NCBI RefSeq assembly: GCF_003336245.1 | Contig: NZ_QPHM01000001.1 | Span: 1,178,001-1,242,000, forward strand | Length of the DNA: 64,000 bases | DNA from: Haloplanus salinus | GTDB taxonomy: Archaea; Halobacteriota; Halobacteria; Halobacteriales; Haloferacaceae | Direction: 5' to 3' | Shown: positions 54,143 through 63,305 of the stretch, in pieces | Position numbering within the stretch: the stretch's first letter is position 1 | Layout: each line of letters starts with the position of its first letter | Made by a program: the position numbers and the translations under genes | Notes under the pieces: generated by a model | Told to the model about the DNA's origin: nothing | The model's database searches: none | The model's input: only the letters and a program-made list of their open reading frames with translations

Positions 54143-55123
54143 ATGTTCGGAATCGAACTCACGCCCGAGCAGCCACTCGACCGACTGGTCGACCTGGGTA
54201 CGGCCGCCGAGGCCGCGGGCTACGACACCCTCTTCGTCTCCAGTCACTACAACAACCGCTCGCCCTTCGCCGCCCTCTCGCGGCTGGCGGCGGCGACCGG
54301 CGAGATTCGGCTGGGGCCGGGCGTCGTCAATCCCTTCGAGCGCCACCCGGTGACGCTCGCGGGCGAGGTGGCCACCGTCGCCGAGGCCAGCGACGGCCGC
54401 GCCGTCTTCGGGATCGGGCCGGGCGACCCGTCGACGCTCGGCAACCTCGGCCTCGCGGACGACCGGGGACTTCGCCCCGTACTGGAGGCGTTCAAAGTCG
54501 CGGAGCGGCTCTGGGACGGCGAGCGCGTCGACCACGACGGCACCTTCACCGCCGAGGACGCCGGCCTCAACTTCGACGTGCCGACACCCATCCCGACCTA
54601 CGTCGGCGGCGAGGGGCCACACATGTGCAAGATGGCGGCCAAACACGCCGACGGCCTGCTCTACAACGGCGCCCACCCCGCCGACCTGCGCTGGGCGCGC
54701 GAGCAGGTAGCGGCGGGCCTCGACGACCGACTCGACGACCTCGGCGAGTTCGACCTCGCGGCCTACGCGAGCGTCAGCGTCGGCGCCGACGGCGAGGCGG
54801 CCCGCGAGGCCGCACGCCCACCGGTCGCGTTCATCGCCGCCGGCTCGCCCCCGCCGGTCCTGAACCGACACGGCATCGACGCCGACCGCGCCGACGAGGT
54901 CGGCGACGCCATCGCGGCCGGCGACTTCTCCGAGGCCTTCGGTCTCGTGACCCCCGCGATGATCGACGCTTTCTGTGCCGCGGGGACGGTCGAGGAGGTG
55001 GCGGACCGGCTGGCCGCGGTGCTCGACCACGCCGACAGCGTCGTCGTCGGCTCGCCGCTCGGACCCGACCTCGACGCCGCCATCGACCTCGCGGCCGAGG
55101 CGCACGACCGGGCACGGGCGTAG
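54143..55123 (+). CDS. Mer-like LLM-class F420-dependent reductase
   Basis: A 326-residue luciferase-like F420 enzyme of the 5,10-methylenetetrahydromethanopterin reductase (Mer) type. FGIELTPEQPLDRLVDLGTAAEAAGYDTLFVS, GPGVVNPFERHPVTLAGEVATVAEAS and IGPGDPSTLGNLG match Mer and relatives. The ATG at 54143 follows GGAGGAGG by 5 nt, a true Shine-Dalgarno site and therefore a better start than the upstream in-frame codons. In haloarchaea the C1 carrier is a folate/pterin; the exact substrate is not shown. Confidence 0.87.
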   Translation: MFGIELTPEQPLDRLVDLGTAAEAAGYDTLFVSSHYNNRSPFAALSRLAAATGEIRLGPGVVNPFERHPVTLAGEVATVAEASDGRAVFGIGPGDPSTLGNLGLADDRGLRPVLEAFKVAERLWDGERVDHDGTFTAEDAGLNFDVPTPIPTYVGGEGPHMCKMAAKHADGLLYNGAHPADLRWAREQVAAGLDDRLDDLGEFDLAAYASVSVGADGEAAREAARPPVAFIAAGSPPPVLNRHGIDADRADEVGDAIAAGDFSEAFGLVTPAMIDAFCAAGTVEEVADRLAAVLDHADSVVVGSPLGPDLDAAIDLAAEAHDRARA

Positions 55124-55124
55124 G

Positions 55125-55331
55125 TCAGGCGAGGGCGTCGCGTAGGCCGCCGATAACCGCGCCGACGGTGAGAACGCCGAACAGGCCGGCGGCGAACGTC
55201 GTCAGCGCCGCGCCGACCAGGAAGACGAGCAGACCGATCGGGTCCTGGAGCGCCACCTCGGTCACGAAGATGATCGCGAGGTCGACGACGCTCCGCACCA
55301 ACTGTACCAGAAAGTCCGTGACGGTGGCCAT
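55125..55331 (-). CDS. Small membrane protein
   Basis: A 68-residue protein with two hydrophobic helices (about 8-25 and 32-58, around LLVFLVGAALTTFAAGLFG). It lies convergent to the Mer-like gene with a 1-bp gap. The ATG at 55331 starts MATVTDFLVQLV. The role is unknown. Confidence 0.6.
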   Translation of the reverse strand: MATVTDFLVQLVRSVVDLAIIFVTEVALQDPIGLLVFLVGAALTTFAAGLFGVLTVGAVIGGLRDALA

Positions 55332-55418
55332 AGCGCCGGTAAGCGTGGGCCACACTTGGCCGTTCCGGGCCGGTTCGCCGTCGGCACCCCTAAGCCTCTC
55401 GGCGTCCAGACGACACGC

Positions 55419-55682
55419 GTGTCCAACCGTTCGCTCGACGAGTTCGCGGGCGGGCCGGCGGGGAGCGATGGCGCCGACGGCACCGACGACGCCGACGACT
55501 CGGCTGCCGTAGACGCCGATCGAAGCGTCCCGACGATGCGTTGGTCGGTCGACGGCACCGCCTGCGACGCCTGCGGGAGCGTCGTCTCGCGGCGGTGGCG
55601 AGACGGGGAGGCGCCACGCGCCTCCGGAAGTCGGCCGGCGGCCGACGCCACCTTCGTCTGTGCCGACTGCAAGGGGTGGTGA
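55419..55682 (+). CDS. Small zinc-ribbon protein (DUF7573-like)
   Basis: An 87-residue protein: acidic, disordered N-terminal half, then a zinc-binding segment CDACGSVVSRRWRDG and a terminal VCADCKGW. Four Cys in two CxxC pairs make a zinc ribbon. The start GTG at 55419 gives MSNRSLDEFAG. A DUF7573 assignment is from memory and not checked. It abuts mutL at 55683 on the opposite strand. Confidence 0.65.
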   Translation: MSNRSLDEFAGGPAGSDGADGTDDADDSAAVDADRSVPTMRWSVDGTACDACGSVVSRRWRDGEAPRASGSRPAADATFVCADCKGW

Positions 55683-57329
55683 TCACCGACGGTTGGGACG
55701 TCGCTCGAACCCGCGCGCGAGATGTCCCTCGCCGATAGCGAGGACCGTCGGGCGGCCGTGTGGGCAGGCGAACGGCTGCTCGCACGCCCCGAGGCGCTCG
55801 ATCAGCGCCGCGGCGTCGTCGTCGGTGAGTTCGTCACCCGCCTTCAGCGACGGGTGACAGGCCAGGTCCGCGAGCAGTTCGTCGCGCCGGTCGGCGTCCC
55901 GGCCGTCGCGCAGCGCGGCGAGTGCGTCTTCGAGCGCGTCGGCGTCGGCGACGCGGCCCAGCGGCGCCGGCACCGCCCGGACCCGGACGGTGCCGCCCCC
56001 GAACGGGTCGCAGTCGAAGCCGAGGCGGGCGAGTTCGTCGGTGTGGGCCTCGACGGCGGCGGCGTCGCCCGGGGAGAGCGAAAGCGTCACCGGCGGATCG
56101 AGCGGTGCCGACTCGACGTCCTCGGCCTCGACGGCCGCCCGCAGGCGCTCGTAGTTGATCCGCTCGTGGGCGGCGTGCTGGTCGACCACCAGCAGGTCGC
56201 CGCCCACCGCACAGAGCAGATACAGATCACGAAAGCGGCCGATGACGGTCGCGTCGCCGAGCAGCGACGGCTCGGACTCGACCGGATCGAGCGCCGCGTC
56301 GAGGTCCATCGCCACGTCCGCCGAGCGCCGGAGGTCGGCCGTCGAGAGGGCGTCGGCGACGGCGTCCTCGACGGCGTCGGCCACCGCATCCGCGGCCCGG
56401 AGCGCCACCCGCTCTTTCGTCGGGTGGACGTTCGGATCGACCGCCCACGGCGGGAGCGAGAGGGCGAGAGCGGCGACCGGGTGGCGGTCGCCGGGGAGGA
56501 GCGATCCGTAGCCGCGGTCGACGGCGCGGCGGAGCGCGGGCACCGAGACGGGGCGGCCGTTGACCGCGACCCGAACGTGATCGGCCGACGCCCGCGTGAC
56601 CGACGGATAGGCGAGGACGCCACGCAGGCCGACTGCGGCGTCGTCGTCCCCGACGGAAACCGTCGCGGTGGCGTCGAGGGTCGTGCTCTCGCGGGCCGCC
56701 TCCCGGCCGTAGACGGCGAGGGCGGCGTCGGCGAACGCGCCCGATCCCGGCGTGGCGAAGATCCGCCGGCCGTCGTGGGCGAGCGAGAGAGCCACCTCCG
56801 GACGGAGGAGTGCGTACGCCGCGAGGCGATCACTGATCCGCTCGAACTCGGTCGCCGGCGCCGCCAGCGACTCCGCTCGCGCCGGGCGGTTGTGGAACAG
56901 GTCGCGCACCTCGACGGTCGTGCCACGGCCGCGACCCGCGGAGTCGACGGTCACGTCGTCGGCGTCGACGCGTACCGACGTCGCTCGGGGCCCCCCGTCG
57001 TTCGTCGTCAGCGTCAGCCGGGCCACGTCGGCGATACTGGCGAGCGCCTCGCCCCGAAAGCCGAGCGTCTCGACCGCCGTCAGATCGCCGTCTGGAAGCT
57101 TGCTCGTCGTGTGGCGCTCGACGGCCATCGCCGCCGCCTCGGCGCTCATCCCCCGGCCGTCGTCGGCGACGCGGATCCGCTCGGTGCCGTCGCCGTCGAC
57201 CTCGACGTCGATCCGCGCCGCGCCGGCGTCGAGCGCGTTCTCGACGAGTTCCTCGACGACCCGGGCCGGGCGGGTGACGACCTCGCCGGCGGCGATGCGG
57301 TCGACCGTCTCGCGATCGAGACGCCTCAT
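55683..57329 (-). CDS. mutL: DNA mismatch repair protein MutL
   Basis: A 548-residue MutL that links mismatch recognition to strand incision. The N-terminal GHKL ATPase has ELVENALDAGA, DDGRGM, HTTSKL and GFRGEAL. The C-terminal domain has the endonuclease motif DQHAAHERINYE, ACHPSLKAGD, and CPHGRPT, so it likely nicks DNA like the non-GATC MutL proteins. The ATG at 57329 overlaps the mutS stop by 4 bp (ATGA), so mutS-mutL is one operon. Confidence 0.95.
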   Translation of the reverse strand: MRRLDRETVDRIAAGEVVTRPARVVEELVENALDAGAARIDVEVDGDGTERIRVADDGRGMSAEAAAMAVERHTTSKLPDGDLTAVETLGFRGEALASIADVARLTLTTNDGGPRATSVRVDADDVTVDSAGRGRGTTVEVRDLFHNRPARAESLAAPATEFERISDRLAAYALLRPEVALSLAHDGRRIFATPGSGAFADAALAVYGREAARESTTLDATATVSVGDDDAAVGLRGVLAYPSVTRASADHVRVAVNGRPVSVPALRRAVDRGYGSLLPGDRHPVAALALSLPPWAVDPNVHPTKERVALRAADAVADAVEDAVADALSTADLRRSADVAMDLDAALDPVESEPSLLGDATVIGRFRDLYLLCAVGGDLLVVDQHAAHERINYERLRAAVEAEDVESAPLDPPVTLSLSPGDAAAVEAHTDELARLGFDCDPFGGGTVRVRAVPAPLGRVADADALEDALAALRDGRDADRRDELLADLACHPSLKAGDELTDDDAAALIERLGACEQPFACPHGRPTVLAIGEGHLARGFERRPNRR

Positions 57330-59986
57330 TCGTCGACCCGCTCTTGCAGGTCCGCGAGCAGGTTCAGCGCCTCGATGGGCGTCGTCCGGGCGAGGTCGGC
57401 CTCGCGGAGGGTGGCGACGAGGGCGGCGCCCGCGTCGTCGGCCGCCGCGTCGCCACCCTCGGCGTCGATCCCAGCGAGCGTCATCTGGGCCCCCTCGTCG
57501 TGCCCGTTCGTCTCGGGGGCGGCGCCGTCGACGAGCGCCCGTGAGCGCTCGACCACCGGGTCCGGCACGCCGGCCATCCGCGCCACCTCGACGCCGTAGG
57601 ACGACGAGGCCGGTCCCTCCGCGACCCGGTGGAGGAAGGCCACGTCGTCCCCGTCGCCCGCCGGCCGGCCGTCCGCGGCGTCCGGGCGCTCCGCCGCGAA
57701 ATGCAGGTTCCGCACCCGCGAGTACGCCTCGGCCAACCGCGTCAGATCGTGGTAATGCGTGGCAAAGAGCGTCGTCGCGCCAACCTCGTCGTGGAGGAAC
57801 TCGGCGGTGGCGCGGGCGATTGCGCGGCCGTCGGCGGTGCTGGTGCCGCGACCCACCTCGTCCAGGAGGACGAGGGAGTCCGACGTCGCCTCGTGGAGAA
57901 TCGACGTGAGTTCGCTCATCTCGCGCATGAACGTGGACTGGCCGCCGGCGATGTCGTCGCTGGCGCCGACACGGGTGAACACCCGGTCGACCACGGGGAG
58001 ATGGGCGGCGTCGGCGGGGACGAAACTCCCCGCCTGCGCGAGGACGACGATCAGCGCCACCTGCCGCATGTACGTCGACTTCCCGCTCATGTTCGGGCCG
58101 GTAACGAGCGTGACGCTGCCCGGCGGCAGGTCCGCGTCGTTGGGGACGAAGCGGTCCTGCGTCACCTCGACGACGGGGTGGCGGCCCGCCTCGACCGCTA
58201 TTCCCTCGTCGTGGAAGGTCGGACGGGCGTAGTGCCGGTCGACGGCGACGGCCGCGAGCGCCGCGAGGGCGTCGAGTTCGGCGAGGGCGTCCGCCACCGC
58301 CTGTATCCGATCCGTCTCCGCCGCGACCGACTCGCGAACCTCGCGGAAGCGCTCGTACTCCAGCGTGTCGGCCCGCTCGGCCGCTCCCAGGATCTCGTCC
58401 TCGCGGCGCTTGAGCGCCGGCGTGTAGAACCGTTCGGCGTTTTTGAGCGTCTGTCGGCGGGTGTAGTCGTCGGGCACCCGATCCAGGTTGGGGTCGGTCA
58501 CCTCGATGTAGTAGCCGTGGACCTGGTTGTGGCCGACCGAGAGGGAGTCGATGCCGGTTCGCTCCCGCTCGCGGGCTTCGAGTTCGGCTACCCACGCCCG
58601 CCCCTCGCGTTCGGTCTCCCGGAGTCGGTCGAGTTCGTCGTCGAACCCCTCGCGGATCACGCCGCCCTCCGTCACCTCGACCGGCGGGTCGGGGCGGATC
58701 GCCCGCTCGATCAGGTCGCGGGCGTCGTCGACGGGGTCGATCCGCTCTTCGAGGTCGTGCAGGCGGGCGGCGTCGCCGCCCACGTCGTCGAGGCCCGCGA
58801 GGACGGCGGGCACGGCGTCGAGCGTCGCCCGCAGGGAGCGCAGGTCGCGGGCGTCGGCGCGGCCGCGGGACACCCGGCCCGCGAGGCGTTCGAGGTCGTA
58901 CACCGCGTCGAGCGCGTCGCGGATGGCCTCGCGGGCGAGGGCGTCGTCGGCGAGGGCCTCGACGGCGTCGAGTCGCGCCTCGATCCGGTCGCGGTCGACG
59001 AGCGGCCGGCGGAGCCAGCCGTCGAGTTTTCGGCGACCGAGCGCGCAGGCCGTGTCGTCGAGCACGTCGAAGAGCGTCTCGCTCGCCCCGGCCCCCCGGT
59101 TCTCGAAGAGTTCGAGGCTCCGGATAGCCGCCGAATCGAGGCCGAGCGACTCGCGCGGGTCGTGACGACGGATGCGCGTGACGTATGCCAGCGGGCCGTC
59201 GCCCCCCTGCGTCCATTCGGCGTAGGCGAGGGCGGCGCCACAGGCGCGGCGTTCGGCGTCGCCCTCGACCACCGCGTCGGGGCGAGCGACGTACGACGAC
59301 AGCGTCTCCGTCGCCGTCTCCACATCCGTCGTCGCCGCTCCGTGGTCGGTCACCATCGGCTCGGCGGCGAGCGCCGCGGGGTCGACGGCCGCGTCGGGGC
59401 CGACGAGCAGTTCCGCGGGCGCGAGGCGGTCGAGTTCGGCGTACAGCCCGGCCTCGTCCGTGACGCTCGTCACCAGACACTCGCCGGTGGCGGCGTCGAC
59501 GGCGGCGACGGCGCGGGTCGATCCCTCGCGGGTCACCGCCGCGACGTAGTTTTTCGTCCCCGCTCCCAGCAGTTCGTCGTCGACGACGGTGCCCGGCGTG
59601 ATAACCTGCGTCACCGCGCGCTCGACGAGGCCCGACGCTTCCTCGGGGCGTTCGACCTGCTCCGCGACGGCGACGCGGTAGCCGGCGTCGAGCAGGCGTT
59701 CGACGTACGTGGCCGCGCTGTCGACGGGGATACCCGCCATCGGGTAGGTGCCGGTGCTGTCCTCGCGCTGGGTGAGGGTGAGTTCACACACCCGCGCCAC
59801 CTCCGCGGCCGCGTCGCAGTAGGTCTGGTAGAAGTCGCCGTTCTGGAAGAGGAGGAGTGCGTCCTCGTACTCCGCACAGCGCTCGTAGTACTGGCGCAGC
59901 ATCGGCGTCAGGTCGTCGCGGGCGTCGACCATGCCGTCGGGAGGGCCGGTGACGGCGCTCGCGTCCGTGTCGGCGTCCGCGTCCAT
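57326..59986 (-). CDS. mutS: DNA mismatch repair protein MutS
   Basis: An 886-residue MutS1-type protein that binds mismatches. The N-terminal mismatch domain starts with LTPMLRQYYERCAEYEDALLLFQNGDFYQTY, where the family F-x-E mismatch motif appears as F-Q-N-G-D-F; the expected GDFYE is GDFYQ here, so the acidic residue of the FYE motif is replaced. The ATPase domain has VTGPNMSGKSTYMRQ, VLLDEVGRGTSTADG and ATHYHDLT. First gene of the mutS-mutL operon. Confidence 0.95.
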   Translation of the reverse strand: MDADADTDASAVTGPPDGMVDARDDLTPMLRQYYERCAEYEDALLLFQNGDFYQTYCDAAAEVARVCELTLTQREDSTGTYPMAGIPVDSAATYVERLLDAGYRVAVAEQVERPEEASGLVERAVTQVITPGTVVDDELLGAGTKNYVAAVTREGSTRAVAAVDAATGECLVTSVTDEAGLYAELDRLAPAELLVGPDAAVDPAALAAEPMVTDHGAATTDVETATETLSSYVARPDAVVEGDAERRACGAALAYAEWTQGGDGPLAYVTRIRRHDPRESLGLDSAAIRSLELFENRGAGASETLFDVLDDTACALGRRKLDGWLRRPLVDRDRIEARLDAVEALADDALAREAIRDALDAVYDLERLAGRVSRGRADARDLRSLRATLDAVPAVLAGLDDVGGDAARLHDLEERIDPVDDARDLIERAIRPDPPVEVTEGGVIREGFDDELDRLRETEREGRAWVAELEARERERTGIDSLSVGHNQVHGYYIEVTDPNLDRVPDDYTRRQTLKNAERFYTPALKRREDEILGAAERADTLEYERFREVRESVAAETDRIQAVADALAELDALAALAAVAVDRHYARPTFHDEGIAVEAGRHPVVEVTQDRFVPNDADLPPGSVTLVTGPNMSGKSTYMRQVALIVVLAQAGSFVPADAAHLPVVDRVFTRVGASDDIAGGQSTFMREMSELTSILHEATSDSLVLLDEVGRGTSTADGRAIARATAEFLHDEVGATTLFATHYHDLTRLAEAYSRVRNLHFAAERPDAADGRPAGDGDDVAFLHRVAEGPASSSYGVEVARMAGVPDPVVERSRALVDGAAPETNGHDEGAQMTLAGIDAEGGDAAADDAGAALVATLREADLARTTPIEALNLLADLQERVDE

Positions 59987-60030
59987 ACCCGCTACCGGGC
60001 GGTCGAGGGATAAAAACCGTCAGGTTGCCG

Positions 60031-62259
60031 TTAGCCGAACAGGCGTTCGAGCAGCCCCCGATCCCGTTTCCGCTCGGCCAGCAGGACCGAACAGTCCACG
60101 TCGTCCACCACGTCGAGGACGAGCGTCCCGCGGACCAGCCGGGAGATGAGGCCGCGTTCCGTCGCGCCGATGATGAGCATCGTCGCGTCGTCGGCCTCCG
60201 TCTCGATGGCTTCCTCCACGTCCCCGGAGCGGACGACGAGTTCGGCACCCGCTAACCCGTGTTCCGCCGCCCATCCTTCGAGGAACGCTTCGCCTTCGGC
60301 CACGTCGTCGGCGACGTGGAGGACCTGCACCTCGGCGTCGTTGGTGAGACGGAGGAGCGCCGCCACCTCCGCGGCGAGTTCGGAGTCGGGGCCGCCGGCG
60401 GTGGGGACGACGATCCGCGAGGGGTCGAACCCCCGGTCTTTCAACACCAGCATGTCACAGGGGAGGGTGTGGACGAGTTCGTCCACCGTCCCCTCGACGC
60501 GGCCGGGTGCGCCGTGGGCGCCGGGGGTCCACCCCATCACCACGAGGTCGGCGTCGTAGGTTCGCGCCGAGTCGAAGATCTCCTCGTAGGAGCGATGCGA
60601 GAGGACGGTGTGGGTCTCCACGTCGACGCCGAACGTCTCGGCGTCCTCGCGCGCCCGGTCGAGGAGATGTTTCGAGGTTGCGTCGATTTCGTCGGAGCGG
60701 CCCTTCGCCCGCTCCAGCGCCGTCTGGTCCGGCACGGTGATGATGTGGGTTGCGACGACCGTCCCACCGCGTTCCTTGGCGACGGTGCTCGCGAGTTCGA
60801 TCAGATCACGCTCGTGTTCGGGGTTGGCGAGCGGCACCATCACCCGATACTCGCCGCCGTCGGGCTGGACACTCGCCGCGGCGTCGACGGCGGCCGCGGG
60901 CATCTCCTCCGCGCGGTCGAGGACGTACTCGGAGAGCACGCCCTGCTTCGTGGCGCGGGCGCGGGCGTAGCCGAAGTACCAGACGATAGCGCCGGCGACG
61001 AGGACGGCGCTCAGCGCGATCACCAGCGGCGCGATAAAGACGATCAGCCCGAGTGCCGTGAGCGCGCCGAGGATCGGGACGACCGGGTAGAGCGGAATCG
61101 TGTAGTCCGGATCGTAGTCCGAGGGGTCGGCTTCGCGCATCACGATCAAGGCGACGTTGAGGAGGGCGTAGATGACCAGGTGGAGGACGCTGCCCATCGC
61201 CGCCAGCGTCTCGACGGTCCCGGCGGCGATGAAGAGGACGATCAGGGCGCCGGTGATGGCGATGGCGCGGTACGGGGTGGCGAAGCGGGGGTGGATCTCG
61301 TTCAGCGACTCGCTGACGATGCCGTCCCGGCCCATCGCGAAGTTGATGCGCGAGGACGCGAGGATCGAGGCGTTGGCGCTGGAGGCGGTGGCCAACAGTC
61401 CCCCGAGCAGCATGGCGATGGCGCCGGCGGGACCGAGAAGGAGCCGCGCCACCTCGACGACGGCGATCTGTTCGGTCGGCAGGGCGTTGATGAACCCCTG
61501 TTCCACCGCGGCGGCCATCGTCACCAGCACGAGCGCGTAGATGACCGTCACGAGGAGGACGCTGCCGATGACCGCCCGCGGCAGGTTGACCCCGGGGTTC
61601 TTGATCTCCTCGGCGACGCTCGTGATCTGGACGAAACCGAGGTAGGAGACGAAGATGATGCCGGTCACGGCCATCGTGTCGGTGAACGTCGCCGCCGGCG
61701 GCAGGTTCGCCGGGTCGGCCCGGAGCGCGCCGTAGGCGGTGAAGACGGCGAGGATACCCACGAGGACGATGACGATGACGTTCTGGAGGCGCCCCGTCTC
61801 CTTCGCGCCGACGTAGTTGATCGCGATGAACAACACGGCGCCGACGAGGGCGATGATCTTCACCGGGTCGACCGCGACCGGGCCGACGCCGACGGTGCCC
61901 GTGAGCCCGAATATCTGCTGGATGTACTGGCCGAAGCCGACCATGTAGAACGCGGAGGCGAAGGCGAGGCCGAGCCAGTTGGCCCATCCCGCGACGGAGC
62001 CGAACAGGGGGCCGAGCGCGTGGTTGACGTAGTAGTACGCCCCGCCGGATTTGGGCATCGCGGTCCCGAGTTCGCTGGCCGAGAAGGCTGTCAGGAGCGC
62101 AATGGCGCCGCCGAGGACGAACGCGACGACGGCGAAGGAGCCGGCCTGGCTGATCGCCGTCCGGGGTAGCACGAAGATGCCCGCGCCGATCATCGTCCCG
62201 ACGCCGATGGTGAGGGCGGCCAGCGGGCCGAGGTCCTTGGCGAGTTCCTCGCCGCTCAC
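60031..62259 (-). CDS. APC-family amino acid permease with C-terminal USP domains
   Basis: A 742-residue fusion. The first 450 residues form about 12 helices of an APC permease (GVGTMIGAGIFVLP, SGGAYYYVNHALG, NYVGAKETGRLQN). Two universal stress protein-like domains follow at about 475-610 (MVPLANPEHERDLIELA, VVMGWTPGA) and 615-735 (IVVPTAGGPDSELAAEVA, MLIIGATERGLI). The USP domains probably bind ATP and regulate transport. The GTG at 62259 overlaps the upstream usp gene in a GTGA arrangement. Confidence 0.88.
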   Translation of the reverse strand: MSGEELAKDLGPLAALTIGVGTMIGAGIFVLPRTAISQAGSFAVVAFVLGGAIALLTAFSASELGTAMPKSGGAYYYVNHALGPLFGSVAGWANWLGLAFASAFYMVGFGQYIQQIFGLTGTVGVGPVAVDPVKIIALVGAVLFIAINYVGAKETGRLQNVIVIVLVGILAVFTAYGALRADPANLPPAATFTDTMAVTGIIFVSYLGFVQITSVAEEIKNPGVNLPRAVIGSVLLVTVIYALVLVTMAAAVEQGFINALPTEQIAVVEVARLLLGPAGAIAMLLGGLLATASSANASILASSRINFAMGRDGIVSESLNEIHPRFATPYRAIAITGALIVLFIAAGTVETLAAMGSVLHLVIYALLNVALIVMREADPSDYDPDYTIPLYPVVPILGALTALGLIVFIAPLVIALSAVLVAGAIVWYFGYARARATKQGVLSEYVLDRAEEMPAAAVDAAASVQPDGGEYRVMVPLANPEHERDLIELASTVAKERGGTVVATHIITVPDQTALERAKGRSDEIDATSKHLLDRAREDAETFGVDVETHTVLSHRSYEEIFDSARTYDADLVVMGWTPGAHGAPGRVEGTVDELVHTLPCDMLVLKDRGFDPSRIVVPTAGGPDSELAAEVAALLRLTNDAEVQVLHVADDVAEGEAFLEGWAAEHGLAGAELVVRSGDVEEAIETEADDATMLIIGATERGLISRLVRGTLVLDVVDDVDCSVLLAERKRDRGLLERLFG

Positions 62260-62711
62260 TGGTCGCCCTCCGGATCGGGCAACACGACCACCGGCCGGTC
62301 GCTCTCCTCGATCAGCCTGTCGCGCACGTCGCCGGTCAGGAGGTCGAGCAGCCACGAGCCGCCCCGAGGGTGGAAGACGATGGCGCTCGCGTCGGCGTCG
62401 GCCGCCGCCGCGAGGATGGCGTCGACCACGTCCGTCCCGTACCGGATGTCGGTCTCCACGTCGAGGCCGTGGTCGGCCGCACGGTCGCGGACGGCGGCGA
62501 ACGCCTCCTCGGCCGCCGCCTCCCGCTGTTCGACCGACGCCTTGTCGGGAGCACCCCCCGCCTTCTCGATGACGTGGACGACGACCGGGCGACCACCCGC
62601 GGCGGCGATGCGCGGGAACGCGGTGCGACAGGTTTCGACGGCGTCGTCCTCGCTCGCGACCGGTACGAGCGGCCGCGACAGGAGTCCGGGCGAGCCAGCC
62701 GGCTCACTCAC
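62256..62711 (-). CDS. Universal stress protein
   Basis: A 151-residue USP-family ATP-binding protein; FHPRGGSWLLDLLTGDVRDRLIEESDRPVVVLPD is the G-2x-G-9x-G(S/T)-like loop in a variant form. It is the first gene of a two-gene operon, overlapping the APC-USP fusion by 4 bp, so the cell has one free and two fused USP domains acting at the same transporter. GTG start at 62711. Confidence 0.85.
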   Translation of the reverse strand: MSEPAGSPGLLSRPLVPVASEDDAVETCRTAFPRIAAAGGRPVVVHVIEKAGGAPDKASVEQREAAAEEAFAAVRDRAADHGLDVETDIRYGTDVVDAILAAAADADASAIVFHPRGGSWLLDLLTGDVRDRLIEESDRPVVVLPDPEGDQ

Positions 62712-62803
62712 GGCCGCACCCTCCGTTCGGTCCGGGAGGCGACTCGCACAGTACGTTCATGACCCAACATCGCGTCCCGAACCATCATCACACTTCCCCT
62801 TCC

Positions 62804-63214
62804 TCATATCTGCGTTACCCACGCCCGGTAGTCGTCGTCGAGGCCGAACGTGACTTGGAGGGCGCGGTCAGCGAACTGCCCCAGCCGGTTCGCGTCCGAC
62901 CGGGCGGTGATCCGGACGTTCGCCCCTTCGGCCTCCTCGGGCCGTTCGATCCGCTCGATGCGGCACTCGGGGAACTCGTCGAGAAGCCCTTTCAGCCGGT
63001 CGAGTTCCGCGTCGGTGCAGTCGAGGTTGAACGTCTTCTCGGCGAACTGAATCCAGGGGACGGGCGCGGGCTCGTCGTCGTCGCTCGCGCCCGGCACGTC
63101 CGCCGGATCGACCTCGATGGTGCAGAACTGACTCCCGCGATTCCGGTGGGCGAGGACCGACTCGGCGAACAGTTTGCGGCGCTCCGCGGCGTCGGCCGCA
63201 TCGAAACGTGTCAT
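62804..63214 (-). CDS. Conserved haloarchaeal protein of unknown function
   Basis: A 136-residue soluble protein starting MTRFDAADAAERRKLFAESVLAHRN. SQFCTIEVDP, PWIQFAEKTFNLDCTDAELDRLKGLLDEFPE and VRITARSDANRLGQFADRALQ are its conserved-looking blocks. I recognise it as widespread in haloarchaea but cannot assign a function. The ATG at 63214 is preceded by a GC-rich 90-bp gap shared with the DJ-1 remnant promoter on the other side. Confidence 0.72.
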   Translation of the reverse strand: MTRFDAADAAERRKLFAESVLAHRNRGSQFCTIEVDPADVPGASDDDEPAPVPWIQFAEKTFNLDCTDAELDRLKGLLDEFPECRIERIERPEEAEGANVRITARSDANRLGQFADRALQVTFGLDDDYRAWVTQI

Positions 63215-63305
63215 AGGGGTGCTTCGACGCCCAGCGGGAAAAAGTCGCGCGAGTTCGCGACGCCGTCGCATCACTGGCCGTTTGCCCCTCAGGGCCCCCG
63301 GTCGC

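Noticed and set aside
55683-59480. A 1265-codon minus-strand open reading frame spanning mutL and much of mutS.
   Set aside because: Only the part from 57329 is MutL; the upstream part is an out-of-phase, arginine-rich overlap with mutS caused by high GC.
57629-60013. A 794-codon plus-strand open frame.
   Set aside because: It is antisense to mutS and has no family-like segments; long antisense frames are expected at this GC content.
60259-62169. A 636-codon plus-strand open frame.
   Set aside because: Antisense to the APC-USP gene, Asp/Arg/His-rich, no recognisable domain.
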